Assembly: GCA_017562135.1 (NCBI GenBank)
Contig: QEYB01000654.1
Span: forward strand, 248,001-312,000
Direction: 5' to 3'
Source: Dipylidium caninum
Lineage: Eukaryota; Platyhelminthes; Cestoda; Cyclophyllidea; Dipylidiidae
DNA length: 64,000 nucleotides
Below are positions 11,926-24,061 of the stretch, piece by piece. Position 1 is the stretch's first letter. Each line of letters opens with the position of its first letter. Below the pieces are notes generated by a model. It had not been told where the DNA came from and searched no databases. It saw only the letters and a list, made by a program, of their open reading frames with translations. Position numbers and translations under genes: made by a program.

Positions 11926-12183
11926 TACTCTTTTGTGTTTTTTTCCCTGGGTGGTGGTTCCCTTGTTGCGCCGTGAGGGTGTTAGTTTTTTGTGTGGTTG
12001 TGTGGGCCGTCGTGTCGTCTTTGCGACGTGGTTCGATTTGTGGGTGAATCGTATGACCACGTTGTTGATTGCAAAAACTCAGATTCGAAAAGTAAAGGGT
12101 TTCAAATAGAATTCTATGTTATAATCTGTCAAATCATTAAAGTTGCTTTAACAATAAGATTCATTATTGAATTTGCGGTGTAG

Positions 12184-12562
12184 TTGGTGGAAATCCTAAA
12201 CAAAAATAATGACCATACTAGCTATTTAGTTAGCGACCTTGAAATGGTACAGTCCACAGTGCGCTCTGTCGCTGATTTGGAATGCAGGCGCCTGAGGTAT
12301 TTTTCTCGATAAAACACCTTTTTCTACTAGTTTTAATCGATTTTGCGTACCACTTGCTTCTAGTCCAACAGTTTACTGCTCAAATGGTCCCGTGTTCTTA
12401 AGCATCATCACTCATTTGAACATGTTTACTTTTCTTATCTGTCGCAGTTTATTCTTGCATACACCCTACAAACTTTCGCTTGAATCAGTTGGTTATATAG
12501 TAGAACTTGTTCCTAACCAAAACTTCAATATTCTATCTGCGTCTGACGGTATTGGCTTCAGG
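12184..12562 (+). CDS. Two 5' exons of uncertain membership upstream of the AP-3 beta core
   Basis: Exons 12184-12296 ([18 protein letters not shown], then [18 protein letters not shown]) and 12448-12562 ([20 protein letters not shown], ending DGIGFR) are open, in phase with each other and with the exon at 12625. They do not match the AP-3 beta N-terminus I know. They may be a lineage-specific extension, alternative 5' exons, or the end of another transcript. A weak in-phase link from the upstream LysM gene (GGC AAT then gtccga near 11913) is conceivable. Confidence 0.5.
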
Positions 12563-15500
12563 GTATCCTCACTCGTGATGCTAATTTTTTCACCCTCGAC
12601 TCGTAGTTCTATCTTCTCTTTCAGTCCCGCTTTGAAACCAATGGTTTTCAATCACCAGGACTTCAATCTATGTCCTCCGATCTTGAAATCGGCATGGACC
12701 CTGCATCGAGCATGATATTTTGTTCGGATTTTCAGAAGTGAGTACCCTCTTAATTATAATTCCTCTTTTTAACGCCCTAAACTTACCTACCAATTCTGTT
12801 TCATAGAAATGAAGATATTCGAAGGATGCTTGATAGTAACAAAGATAATCTTAAATTAACTGCTATGCGACGTGTCATTGCCGTAAGTATTTTATCCGGC
12901 GTGTAATTTTTCCTTAAGATGGTAGCAAAAGGCAAAGAGTGTTCAGACCTCTTTCCCGCCGTAGTCAAGAATGTCGTTTCAAAGGACCCGGAGGTGAGGC
13001 AATATTACTCCCTCCCTGCTTGCTGTCACCCTTTCGATGTAACGTTCCTCTCTTTATTAGGTTAGGAAGTTAGTTTATATCTACCTGACCCGTTACGCAG
13101 AGGAACAACAAGATCTTGCACTTCTATCTATCTCCACGTTTCAGCGATCTCTGAAGGTTAGGGGGATCCTTAATTTACGAACATTTCTTTTAGTTGAGGA
13201 TTAGTAAACCCAAAAATTTACCTTGTTTGTTTTGCAACCGTAGGATGCCAACCAATTGATCCGTGCATCAGCTCTCAGGTCTTATCATCAATCCGCATTC
13301 CTGTCATCGCTCCGATCCTCATGCTGGCTGTGCGAGATGGAGCTGTTGATTTGTCACCTTACGTGCGCAAAGCCGTCGCACACGCTATCCCCAAACTTTA
13401 TCGGTAAGTGGCATTTAACGTTGAATGGCGGATGCATCATACGTAACTTATTATCTTTTTTCGAATTGCAGCCTCGACCCGGAGGAAAAGGAGTCGTTGG
13501 TGGAGTTAATTATTAAGCTACTGGAAGACAAGTCGACTGTGGTGGCCGGCAGTGCGGTTCAGGCGTTGGAGGATGTCTGTCCCGAGCGTCTTGATCTCAT
13601 CCATAAGTGAGCCACCGAGACTCTTTGCACCCACTACTCTTGTGTCATTTTCATACCCTAAAAAGTGATTCTTGCAATAATCCACAGCAATAATGATTTT
13701 CATTTAGGCAACGTTATTAAATTTTAAGTTATTCAGTGGATCTCTCATGTACTGGAATGAAATTCGCCTCCGCAAATAAACGTCTTTCGGATGTTCAGGC
13801 ATTATAGAAAACTTTGCAATCTGCTGATGGATGTCGATGAGTGGGGCCAAATCGCGATTATCAACATGCTAACTCGCTACGCTCGCACACAATTCCCCGA
13901 TCCAAAGACCATCGCAGTATGTTCTTCCTTTAGTTATTCTTATCGCAGGACGATGTCGCTTTTGAGGGAAAGTGGTCTTTTGATGAGTCTCCGAGATTGT
14001 TAACTATTTCACGATAATTCCACGCCACAGTTAGCCATTCCATTTACTTGTCTATCACATTTCTCCATTTCTGTAGCCATTTGTAGAGAACTGAGCGCAA
14101 TTTTGCTTTGTCAGACTATTAGACTGTGATTCTTCTTATGACTACAGGCCTACGTGTGGAATTCGGCGCCTGAAGTACATAAAATTGTGTTCTACTAACC
14201 GGAAAGTGGAGACTAACTGGACTCATTGGAGTTTATGACGTCTCTAAATTAATTTTTTCTCGCGTTACTCAGACAGCCACTGCTACCGGTATGAGTGGAA
14301 GTGAGGTCGCGTCATCGAAACTTCGTGCCAACACTGTGATGTCACCCGATGGGGAGGCCACGTCGGCGCGAGGGGATGACGCTGAGAATGCCAGTTCCGG
14401 TGAGGAGAGTGAGGAGAGGAGCAGAGGATTTGAGGGGACGAGGTCTGGCGGTTTTATGGACCCCGCTATGATGGAGATGCTGCGTGCTGACTTTCGCCTC
14501 CTCATCACTGCCACTCGTCTTCTCTTACACAGCCACAATCCCGGTGTAAGCTCCCCGCCCAACTCACCCTATTTTCACTCTAATTCCTTCCTTTTTTTCT
14601 CCCTTTCTAGGTGGTTGTTGCTGTAGCGCAGCTTTATTACCACTGTGCGCCGAAGGAGGACCTCCTCCCTGTTGTGAAAGCCCTCATCCGCATTTTGCAC
14701 TCCACCAAGTAGGTTTGTTCGACGCTTGAGATTTGTATTCGTGTCTTCAACTGCTGACAAGACCTAATTTTGCCAAAACAAACTTTTGAGTTGTTGTGGC
14801 AGTAATCGAGGAGCGACATGCCTTTCAGATAGTATTTAAAACCAAAATCTTTAAACTGTTGCTTATTTCGATTTGAGGAGGAGGGGATAAGTGTTTTGTT
14901 TGTTAATAGAGAGGTTGAACACGTCGTCCTCTCGAACATAGCTTCAATGAGTCTCATCCACCCCGGACTCTTCGAGCCGCATCTGCGCACCTTCTTCGTC
15001 TTCAACAGTGACACCGCACAAGTCAAACTCCTCAAATTGGAGATCCTTACCAATCTTGTCAACCCTTCGACAAGCTCCATGATCCTTCGGGAGTTTCAGG
15101 TTAACCAGCGCAGCATTCTTTAATGAAAAGTGTTACCGGGATAAAAAAAATTTACGCACACCTCTCTCCGTTTTTCATCACAGGCCTACGTGGACTCCAC
15201 GGACCAGGGGTTTGTGTTGGCCACAGTCCAATGCATTGGCCGGTGCGCCAGCATGGTGCCACAGATCGCTGAGACGTGTCTGACCGGACTCCTGCGTCTG
15301 ATGTCTCGCAAGAATGGTGCGTCTCCCCCCTCTACTACCTCGTTCGCAGTTGACTTTCTCCTCAGGAGTCGCCAAATTCGCCCCACTCTTGCTGCTAAAC
15401 GTTCCCCTTTTTTGGTTACTTGCAGAGAGTCTGGTGGCTGAGAGCGTGGTGGTGATGCGCAAACTTCTCCAGATGCAGGTGAGCTTCGCCTTTGTCCCTG

Positions 15501-18500
15501 AATAACCGTCATTGACGCGTCTTTCTGTCCACTCGCCACGTTGTCCGTGTCTAATGGTCCTTTGACTTGACTTCCACCAGTTTAGTGCGAAGGAGAGCAA
15601 AAGTCGCCTGCTTTCGGTAAGCCCGCCGGCTGTTGGTCTCGGTTTCCGTTCCCCCTCCCGCTCCCGCTCCCGCCCTCCGAACCCCTCCGAAGCTTTTCTC
15701 TCCAGCCACACGCTGATCAACTCGTCCTGTGCGAGGACTCCTGACGACTCGTGATTCTCCCGCCGCAGTCCACCCTCTCCCTCCCGTGCTGTGCCCTCTG
15801 CTACCCGAGATTTTTCGCTCCACGATTGTTTTAGTTAAAAACGGGGCCGCCTTTTTGAGAGCATTTGCGAGTGGTTGCCGATGGATCCTTCCTTCTTCCC
15901 ACTTTTGATTGTGCTTTGCATACCTTTTTTCCTCCATCCACGAAGTTCCGCTTTTCTGTATTAAACGTCCCTTCCTTTTCTGGGCAGTTCCTGAGTTTTC
16001 TATTTTTTTTTTTTTGTTCTCTCAAGTTGATTGCACTGCCAGTCATATTTGACGAAATGCGATTGACACTCCTTTGGCTTTGGGAATTGCAGTGGTTTCT
16101 GCCGGTGGTAGGTGGGGTGGCCATAGACGAAGAGGCTGTTAAACCCTTTCGCCTCTCCTTTTCTGTGTGTATTCAGACCACCGATCACAAGGATGTTATT
16201 GTGCACATTGCCCAAATGGTGGAAGAAATCACCATCCCCTCGGCGAGGGCGTCCATTCTCTGGCTCCTCGGCGAGTATGGCCATCGGGTGCCCAAAATTG
16301 CTCCCGACGTCCTCCGTAAAATGGCCAAATCCTTCCCCAAGGAGCATGTCGCCGTCAAACTTCAGGTTTCAATCTCCTCGCCTCGCCTCCACCTTCTCAT
16401 GACGCCTTTCTTCTCTTCTCCCCTCCTCCCCTTCTTTTTGTGTTTCACCTTATTTCATTTTGTTTTCTGTCCTCCGTTGTCTGCAGGTGCTCAACCTGGC
16501 GGCCAAACTGTGCATTGTGAATCCGAAGCAGACCCTCATAATCGCACAGTACGTCTTCACTCTGGCCAAATACGACCAGAATTATGACATTCGGGACCGC
16601 TCGCGCTACTTCAGAGCCCTCATTTTCCCCAAAACCGCCGACTCCCCTGTCAGTAACTGCGCGGTTTTAAGTCCTCGGGGCGGGGTTAAAAAGGCCATCG
16701 TGTTTTCAAGTGTTTAACCTTTGCAGAAGCCCGAGCTCCTCTACCTCACCCGCAATGTAAAGAAAATCCTCCTAGCCACCAAACCTGCCCCCGTTCTTCG
16801 TTCTACCTTCGCTGGTAGGCGCTTTATTCCACCCACTACCGTTCGCCTTCATCCTCGTACACGTTTCAGTGTGTCACTTTCGGTACATTTTATGCAGGCT
16901 AGAGTTAAAAATGACCAAATTTACTACCAATTTGTAGTCAATCAAAATGGAAAGCTCTTCTCTTTGTCCACTGTGTGCTGTGTGTGTGTGCGTGTGTGTG
17001 CAATTAAGTAAACGTTTGGTAAACGTGCACGGCAATCTTTCTTGCCCCTTCCTGCTCGGTCCACCTGCCATCGTCGGCACGCGGAGTCGGGGCTGGGTGA
17101 AGTTTGAGTGGCCTCGTCCCCTCACTTCTGTAGATCGGCCAACCTTCCGCCTGGGCTCCATGTCCCAACTGTTGGGTCACGCGGTGGCCAAGTACACGGA
17201 GCTGCCCGAGTGGCCCCTCGTTCCCCCCGACCCCACAGTTCGACTGGTCAGTGCGCCTCCACCGGTGTTGACAACCACCGCCTCCTCCGACCACTCGGGA
17301 CAGACGCTGAGCATCAGTCAACAGGAGACTGAGGAGGAAGAATCCACCGAGGATGATGATGATGATGACGATGATGATGATGAGGATGGCGAGGAGGAGG
17401 AGGAAGAAGAAGACGAAGATGGGAGTGAGGAGGTCTGCTTCTCCTCTATCACCTTTCTTCTCCTTCCCCTTATGATTTCCGCCTTCCTTATCCCCCCTCG
17501 GGCGATTTGTAGAATGAGGAGGAGGAAGAGGAGGACTACGAGGTCGGCGACGAGGAGGCGAATAATGTGGCAGCAAGGGGTGGGCAAAGCGAGCTTGACG
17601 GGGATAGTCTTTCCACCGAATCAGACTCCGAGTTGGATGAATTAGCACAGAGTCACGGCGTATCGCGTAATTTTCCCTCCATCGGGTCTCCTCGGGCAGC
17701 GAATGACGCTTCTCGGGCGGAGAACGAGGTGCGTGCGTGTGTCTGTGTTTGCTTGCTTGCCCCTGGGCCATTTCAAAACTTATCACTTTAATCTCTCCTC
17801 TTCACACCAAATTCAGGCAACCGGTGCTGCTGCGTCCGAAATATCGGCCGACCTGCTCCTGCTGGATTTCGACTGTACGCCTAAATAACGTTTCCCCCCT
17901 TGAAAGTGAGAGTTAAAGACGAGGACGGCGAGGTGATTGCCCCTTTTATCGGTGTTGCAGCTCCGCCAATGCTTACAGTGGACGCCGGCCGAGGTGGTCC
18001 GCCTTCTCTCGGAGACCCGCTTGTGCCAACCGTCGTCGCCGCGGCCGCCCAAACCGCCCCTCCCGGCGACTTTCTACCCCCCGGTGAATCGGTGATAAAA
18101 GTGCGTTGGTTGAGAGTAAAAAGGTCGCTGACAGGGTGGCTTTGGTCCACTCTAACTCCTCCCTGCCGCCTTCTACCGCGTTCAGGTGAACATTCCCGCC
18201 TACGAGTTGCAGCCGCCGCCTGTGTGGCTCCTCGCCACGCCCGCGTATGCGGCGCCCCTCCTGGTGGAGGCGCGTTTCACCCGCACAGTCGCCGTTTTCG
18301 GTCGGCGTCAGACCAATCTCGAATTGCGCCTCACGAATAGAAGCATCGCGCCGAGGCAGCGTCTCCGCCGCATACGCCCCGTGGCGGGCGAGGTCCCCGG
18401 CGGCCAGTCCTCTCGTCCACTCGCCAAGTCCGCGCAATGCGTTGAGCCTTTCGCCGAAATCGGTGCGCTCCCCTCTTCGCCCCCCTGTCCGTTCGGAGGA

Positions 18501-19344
18501 GTCCCTTTAACATGCCTTTTTCCTTTCTGTCTTTCTTTCTCCAGACTCCTTGGAGATGGACGCCAGTGTGAACGTGTTCATCGGAGTGGACTTCTGTAAT
18601 TCCACACAGCCTCTGCGCCTCGGTCTGCGCTACCAGTTGGACAACGGGGCGGAGTTGGAGGAGCAGACCGGCGGCAAAAAACAATGCCAGGAGGAGGTGA
18701 CCAACCTCGAGATCAACCCGCCGGTGGGAGAGCTCTTCCAACCCCTCGACATCAGTGCGCGCGAGTTCATCTCGAGGCAGGGTGAGTTTCCTCCGACCCA
18801 CCCACTTCTCTTTTTTGCGCCAGCACCTCCTTAAAATGCCCCATTTGCTACCTCCTCTGCACTCCATGACTGCATTCCTTTTCGCATTCTCGCGAGGACC
18901 CTTTAGCTTTGATGCAAAATCTTAATTCGCCCTGTAAAAATTCGTGTCTCTTTGTACGCCACTCAAGCCTCCCTTCGTGGGATGCAGGAGATCACAAAAT
19001 CCTTCTCCTGCGCCTTCGACGGTGCTGACTTGGCGGGAGTGGTGAAGAGGATAGTGCAGAGGGCCAATTTGGGCCTGGTGGGCGCCTTCAGGAGGACCAC
19101 GGTCGAGGAGTCCGGAGTGGACGTCTTTTCGGACGCCGACTGCGATAGCGCGACAACGCGCATTCTTCGACTGGCTGGCGACACGACAGGAGCGGACGAG
19201 AGCGGCTCCTTGTGTTGCCTTCTCGAGGTGACGCTGCCTCCTCCCTTGGGCGCGTCGGGCAGCCTGCGTGTTCACACGGAAGCCATCGCGTTGGGCCTCC
19301 AACTGGCCGACGAGTTGGCCAGTTGCCTGTCCACTGGCAAGTGA
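12184..19344 (+). CDS. AP3B: AP-3 complex subunit beta, one frameshift
   Basis: Large beta subunit of the AP-3 adaptor, which sorts cargo from endosomes to lysosomes and lysosome-related organelles. Twenty-five exons carry it, starting 12184, 12448, 12625, 12807, 12919, 13061, 13244, 13472, 13799, 14273, 14611, 14910, 15184, 15426, 15581, 16177, 16487, 16727, 17134, 17513, 17817, 17907, 18186, 18545 and 18968; about 1,293 residues. Seen in order: [97 protein letters not shown], an Asp/Glu-rich hinge (17330-17560), and the C-terminal ear with GVDFCNSTQ and INPPVGELF. Exon 13244 lacks one base near 13278. The N-terminus is at least 110 residues before NEDI, longer than the roughly 40 I expect; the initiator is not located. 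Confidence 0.93.
12883..12918 (+). other. 36-nt mini-intron in AP-3 beta
   Basis: The exon ends ATT GCC, the intron starts gtaagt and ends ccttaag, and the next exon starts ATG GTA GCA AAA GGC. Family alignment (MRRVIA then VAKGKE) places the borders well. I recall 36 nt as a modal intron size in tapeworms. A 37-nt intron occurs in AAR2 (42361-42397) and a 49-nt one in DENND4 (40323-40371). Confidence 0.85.
13244..13403 (+). other. AP-3 beta exon with a one-base deletion
   Basis: The exon begins [12 protein letters not shown] in frame and then continues one frame over as [20 protein letters not shown] and on to [16 protein letters not shown], the sequence expected for AP-3 beta. One base, probably a G in the AGG-TC run at 13277-13280, is missing. 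Both splice sites are canonical and flanking exons are intact. No intron placement restores the frame. Confidence 0.85.
17345..17420 (+). repeat. GAT/GAG triplet repeat encoding the acidic AP-3 beta hinge
   Basis: A run of GAT/GAC then GAG/GAA codons encodes about ten Asp followed by mixed Glu/Asp. Acidic Ser-rich hinges between trunk and ear are typical of AP-3 beta, so this is coding low complexity, likely length-variable between individuals. A second Glu run opens the next exon (17513-17550). Confidence 0.85.
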
Positions 19345-21399
19345 ATGCAGCTGTGATGTGTCTCCTCTTTCTCTTCCCCCATTTCTATGTCGTTTCTACT
19401 TTCGTGTTTGTCACTCTTGACTTTAGCTGTCTATTGTTCAGCGTTCTGTGATGCTTTTTAATCTTGGCTGTCTCAAAAGGTAACAGTAATATTGCCGTTG
19501 AGTCGTTTTTTGATACTAAAGTCCATTCTTTAACTTGTGAGATGCTTTTATTCAGTTTTAGAAATATGTTGTTACTTGTTTTTAATCAGTAACCACCTTT
19601 TTGCAAATTTAACTTCATGGTGGTGATTGCTCACATTTTGGTAAAGCCACCAAAGAGGGATATTTTCCCGGTCGTCAAGAGAAGGTATTTCAAGTGAAAA
19701 TAGTTGGACGTAAATACGGCAAGGTATGAAGTGAAGAAAGACTTTATGGCTTAATAGCTGTTTGTGTATTTGCGTCAGGTTGGTGACTCTCCCACATTCC
19801 AACCTAAACAGTGTCTTCGATGGAGAGGTTAGGCGAAGGTGCACCGGATCTTAATAATAACTCGAAAGCATCTTCTTTGTGAATGTTGACCACTGGCCTC
19901 GGGGATTACTTGATTTCCGGCGACTACTGTGTAGATTTGCATGAAAATTGGCCAAAAGGTAGCCCATCACTCTGGACGAAATAGTTGTGAAAACTGCAAA
20001 AAAGTTGGGCACTACTATGCTGCTTTAGCCTACTGAAGCCGGTAGAACAAGTCAGTGTCCGTGTGGTTCACTTGCATTAACTTTCTGCTGCAGTCATTGG
20101 CGTGGCCCATTATCCGATTTTTTAGGGTTAGAGAATTTCCAGTCCAGAGCATGCTGTCTTATCCTCTCTCTACTTGTTTGTGCTCTTCCTGGACCATTGA
20201 GTTTCTACTTTGTAGCTAGACATTCGTACTAGTGTCGGAAATCCCCCTGATGACGGAACACTAACGTAGCGAATTATTTCGAACGCAATTGATGAGAACT
20301 TGTTCAAACCTACGCGCAAAACCCTTGGCACTTCTTGCTGGATCTTATGGAGAATGGAGGTTATTGTCCTGCTTGGAGCCATCGTGTCATGAACTCATTT
20401 GAGGCTCTCCAGCATGCGTCAACTCCACGCGAGGCGAGTTGCCGCACCACCGATGTCAGAGTAGATGGTATAGCTAACTTGAATGCGATAAAAGAGTTGA
20501 GGCGCCTTGTGGTTAGTGAAATCGAGGAGGTCATATTTAGAAACATCGTAAGAGAAGTCCGAATTTCTCCCGCCTCGCGTATAAGAAATGCAGGCCCGTT
20601 TCATACGAGCGGGGTGAATTCATTGCATGGTAGTTTAATACTAACGCGAAGCAAGGTTATGGGTTGAGCGTTAACAGCAGGTTCGGAATGCAAAGTGGCT
20701 CAAATTAAGGTGAGAGACACAGATATATGGTTGGTTGAAATAAGCCCGGGGTTTCGAGAAGCTGAGCGAATAAGGAAAAAAAGGAAGGGATCAAGGTCGA
20801 GGAAGGCTCAGAAATGACTTTACTGAAAGGCCGTTTGGGGGAATATTTTGCTGTGAGGGTCGTGTTTTTAAGCTCTCTTTTGCGCGAATGCATTGAAATG
20901 GCGTGTTCTAATTTTATAGCTTGTTAAGGGCGTGCTTACTAATCCTAAAAATAACGTCTTCATTTTCTGTATACAAAAAAATGCTCTTAATTTATGTGAT
21001 GCTAACCACTTATTTGACATCTCAATTAATACCATTTTAGCTTTTGTTTTAGTTACTAATGTGTTAGGCGGTGTTTTGAGGTTAATGATCTGGTGCGTTA
21101 GTCGCGCCCTTTTTTGGTACAGAATAGATGCACAAGCGAAAAGGGTTAACTCATGCCACTTTGATTAGTTTTTTCGAAGATGTAGATGCTTTGCAACCGA
21201 AAAACTTTAAACTGTTTCAATGCCCGAACAAACCACTGAATTTCAGTCTTAATAAATCAAAAAATTTTTTTATCTTGGCTATTATGGCAATCTAATTTAG
21301 CCTGATTATATTTGATACGAGCTGGGGGTACGGTTCTGTGTTTTGGTGTATCGTTATCAAAATGACTGTTAATTAGCGAAATGGTGTTGCTTGTCACAG
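19345..21399. other. Intergenic; first TMEM177 exon not located
   Basis: No gene is supported. A plus-strand open frame at 20335-20667 (110 codons) has no recognisable family and no good splice context. The TMEM177-like gene at 21400 begins with an internal exon, so its initiator exon should lie in the right part of this interval (about 20900-21390), which is AT-rich; I could not identify it. Confidence 0.35.
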
Positions 21400-23056
21400 G
21401 TCTGGTCGATCTCAGTTGATTGCTGCCGTGGGACTGGTTGGTGGTGCAATCGCCTCCTGGAATGTTCAGCCCTATATAGATGTGTTTGTTCGATGGAACC
21501 ATGTTAAAACGGAACGTGGGTATGAAGTGATGCCCAACGATCGAATTAATCGTATAGCCAAATCGGTATTCAATCGTTATCATTAATATTCGTTGAATTT
21601 CCCATTAGTTTTTTCGGTGTCTAGTTTATCACAAGATTTAATGCATTAATTCACATGGATTTATGGATTTTATCAAGGCATTATTCTGTGCAATATACTT
21701 CAATTTTTTTATGACTCCTTTTTCTAGGTCTTCACGAAATTAAATGTCCCGGAGAACATTAGCAACAGGATAGATATCTTTTTAACGAATAACGCTGAAG
21801 CCGTGGCTCTCGGCAGCCTGGGGAAGGCTGATGCGGAGAACTTCAATGACTACGCCTTCATCGGTTTGCCTTACTTTTGCGCCTATGAAGATCCTTCCTA
21901 CATTCCGATTGAGGGCATGAAATTTGCCTCGTATGTCTTCTTAGCGACCTTGTTTCCTTTCAGCTAGTAGCGTACTCGCAAGTTATTTGTTTTTTGATGC
22001 TGCTTCTGTTCATTGTACTATAATGTATTTCCTTTACAGCTATGTTGAATTTGGACTCACCACTTGTATGAATGCCTTTTTACTTCAGAATTCTATTCCC
22101 CTACACGGCCTACTCAGCATATGGTAATCGTCGTCTCGAGCTTATGCATCTCTCGGATGCTGCGTTGGGATTTCTCATAGCTCGTGAGGTGGCAAGCCTC
22201 CTAGGTTCCAGGGAGTTAGCAAAGCTCTCTTCCTCAAACTCTAACTCCTCCTTCCTTCCACCACGCCTCGCCTCACGAGTCGCCTCCCTTTCTCTCCTTG
22301 GAAGCCTTTATTTCGCTTATCAAGTGTGTGGCGCACTCAACCATTTCCTACATTTAACTACCGTTTGCCCTACGCCTCTCCGCTTTCTTGGATACACAGT
22401 TGTCACTGCGCTTGTGGTGCTCTGCCAACGTCAGCTCATAATCTCTTGGCGACACAACGCTTCTATGGCTCTTGATGCGGCTATTGCTAATTTGGATCGT
22501 GAGCTACTGGTCGGAGGTATTGAATACTACACCTGGAAACGCGAGTGGAACGCCTTCTGGGTGCATTTACTCCCCACTTGTCGCAAGGCTTTGAAAGTTG
22601 TGCGCAAAGTCGCTCGAACTGCTCTGACGGAGAACTTCTCCCCCCTTCTCCGATACCAAGTTCAGTGGTCTATGAAGGATCCAACTCTCCTTTATCGGAA
22701 TCCCGCAGGTAATCTCGCCAAAATGACATGGCAATTCGCATTGTTCCCAGTTAAATGCTCTTTTCTCCTCAGACTACTACTTCATACCGCCATCGATGGG
22801 ACAATTGGATGCTGCTTCTGAGCAAAACGCCATCCGAATAGACGATTGCAGCCTCACTAACCGTTTACCTGGCTACGAGGCCAACTCTCTTCAGGGCGAC
22901 GAAAAGTTTGCCTCCGATGGTGAAGTCCTTCGCTTCAACACAGCTGGCCTCCTAGCCTTCGGCGCCTTCCCGGCGTTCTTCGCGTCGGTATTCGAGATGC
23001 TCTCCTACCCGGCCACTTGTGGCAAACGCAAGGCTGCCCTGGAGGCTCTCTTGTAA
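21400..23056 (+). CDS. TMEM177: TMEM177-like mitochondrial membrane protein, start exon not found
   Basis: TMEM177 is an inner-mitochondrial membrane protein that stabilises COX20 and supports COX2 assembly. Exons 21400-21565, 21728-21930, 22089-22708 and 22773-23056 join in phase. Features: an N-terminal hydrophobic stretch (QLIAAVGLVGGAIASW), FIGLPYF matching the family GIPASFL region, SDAALGFLIAREV (compare REAQKFALAREV), two membrane spans at about 22280-22440, and GGIEYYTWKREWN (compare GGVEFYEKLL). The acceptor for the third exon is at 22088 (tttttacttcag); starting at 22041 instead leads to a stop after about 26 codons. The protein ends GKRKAALEALL-stop. The 3' half is longer than human TMEM177. 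The assignment rests on remembered motifs and overall layout. Confidence 0.65.
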
Positions 23057-24061
23057 ACCGTCTGTCCACCGCCTTTCTCACTTGCCGGTCCGCGGAGTCT
23101 GACAAGCACTTTTCCCCCTTACGTACCCGAAATGTATTATTCTTTCTGTCCTCTTGTATAACCGTTTTCGTAATCCCGAGAGGTTTTAAAACTTTAGGCC
23201 CCCTAGTATGTGGGTGTTTGACTTCTCCCGTTGCGTCAAATTCATTTTCCTCAGTCAAAACACTTCACATCATCGCACAAGGCGGAGAAGGTGTCAAAAC
23301 TCTTGGCCTTTGTCGTGGGAAATGGACTGCTTTGAGGCGTATATGCGATAAACAACCCCCAGGACTGCCCGATTGGTAGTTTAAAGCTCCTCGCAAGGAC
23401 CTTTGGAGTGAAAGCGCTAGAACAAGTCTTTAAAGTGCGTCACGACGAGATATTCAATCTCTCTGTCGGCGTCGAACGCACCCCCAACTCCACATGGAAT
23501 TGGTAAATTCACTGCCTCTGGAATTTGTCAGCATTAATTCGCAGCATGGATATTCAACAACTGCGAACAATGCATCCGGCGGACTACAAACCTCGTCTGC
23601 TACCTTTCTCCTTATCCAAAAATCACCTCCATGACAAACAAAACAAGGCGATGAGGGAGGAAAGGCGATTATTGCGGGTTTATGGAACTACGAGAGTCAT
23701 GGTTAATTACCGGTTCTTCTGTACTCAGTGTGTCCGCCCGGGAATCATGGGCTTTGGAATCTAACAAAAAAGATTGGAACTAGTGTATGCGACAGGACTG
23801 CAAGGCAGCTTTTTATCTCCAGTTGGACTGCCTACTTTATGCAAATGACACTGTCACTGATGCATGCAAATAAGCCGAGGAAATATACTTACAATTGTCT
23901 CTTCTTCCGGCGCGCCTTGACGCCTCTTTATGTTGTATGTTCGATTTCGTGTTCTCTCGAATCGACCAGAATTTCGCTGAAACAAACAGGCGAAGTGATT
24001 GTGCTGTTTAACGAGGGAAGTCTACGACCGGTGTCTCATCTACTCCATGGCACATGATGGA
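23057..24061. other. Convergent intergenic spacer, nothing recognised
   Basis: Between the TMEM177-like stop (23056) and the claudin-like stop (24062). Short open frames only (for example 23525-23764), none with a recognised domain or coherent splice partners. The two genes converge here, so it should hold both 3' UTRs. Confidence 0.4.

Noticed and set aside
17004..17786. 260-codon minus-strand open frame with Ile/Val and Leu runs
   Set aside because: It is the complement of the AP-3 beta acidic hinge (GAT/GAG repeats) and adjoining exons; no independent splice or family support.
20335..20667. 110-codon plus-strand open frame in the AP-3 beta/TMEM177 spacer
   Set aside because: No recognised domain, no consistent splice sites; could be chance or an old repeat.
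22041..22120. Earlier acceptor for the third TMEM177 exon
   Set aside because: Starting at 22041 leads to a stop after about 26 codons; the acceptor at 22088 with a strong pyrimidine tract keeps the frame into the LIAREV block.
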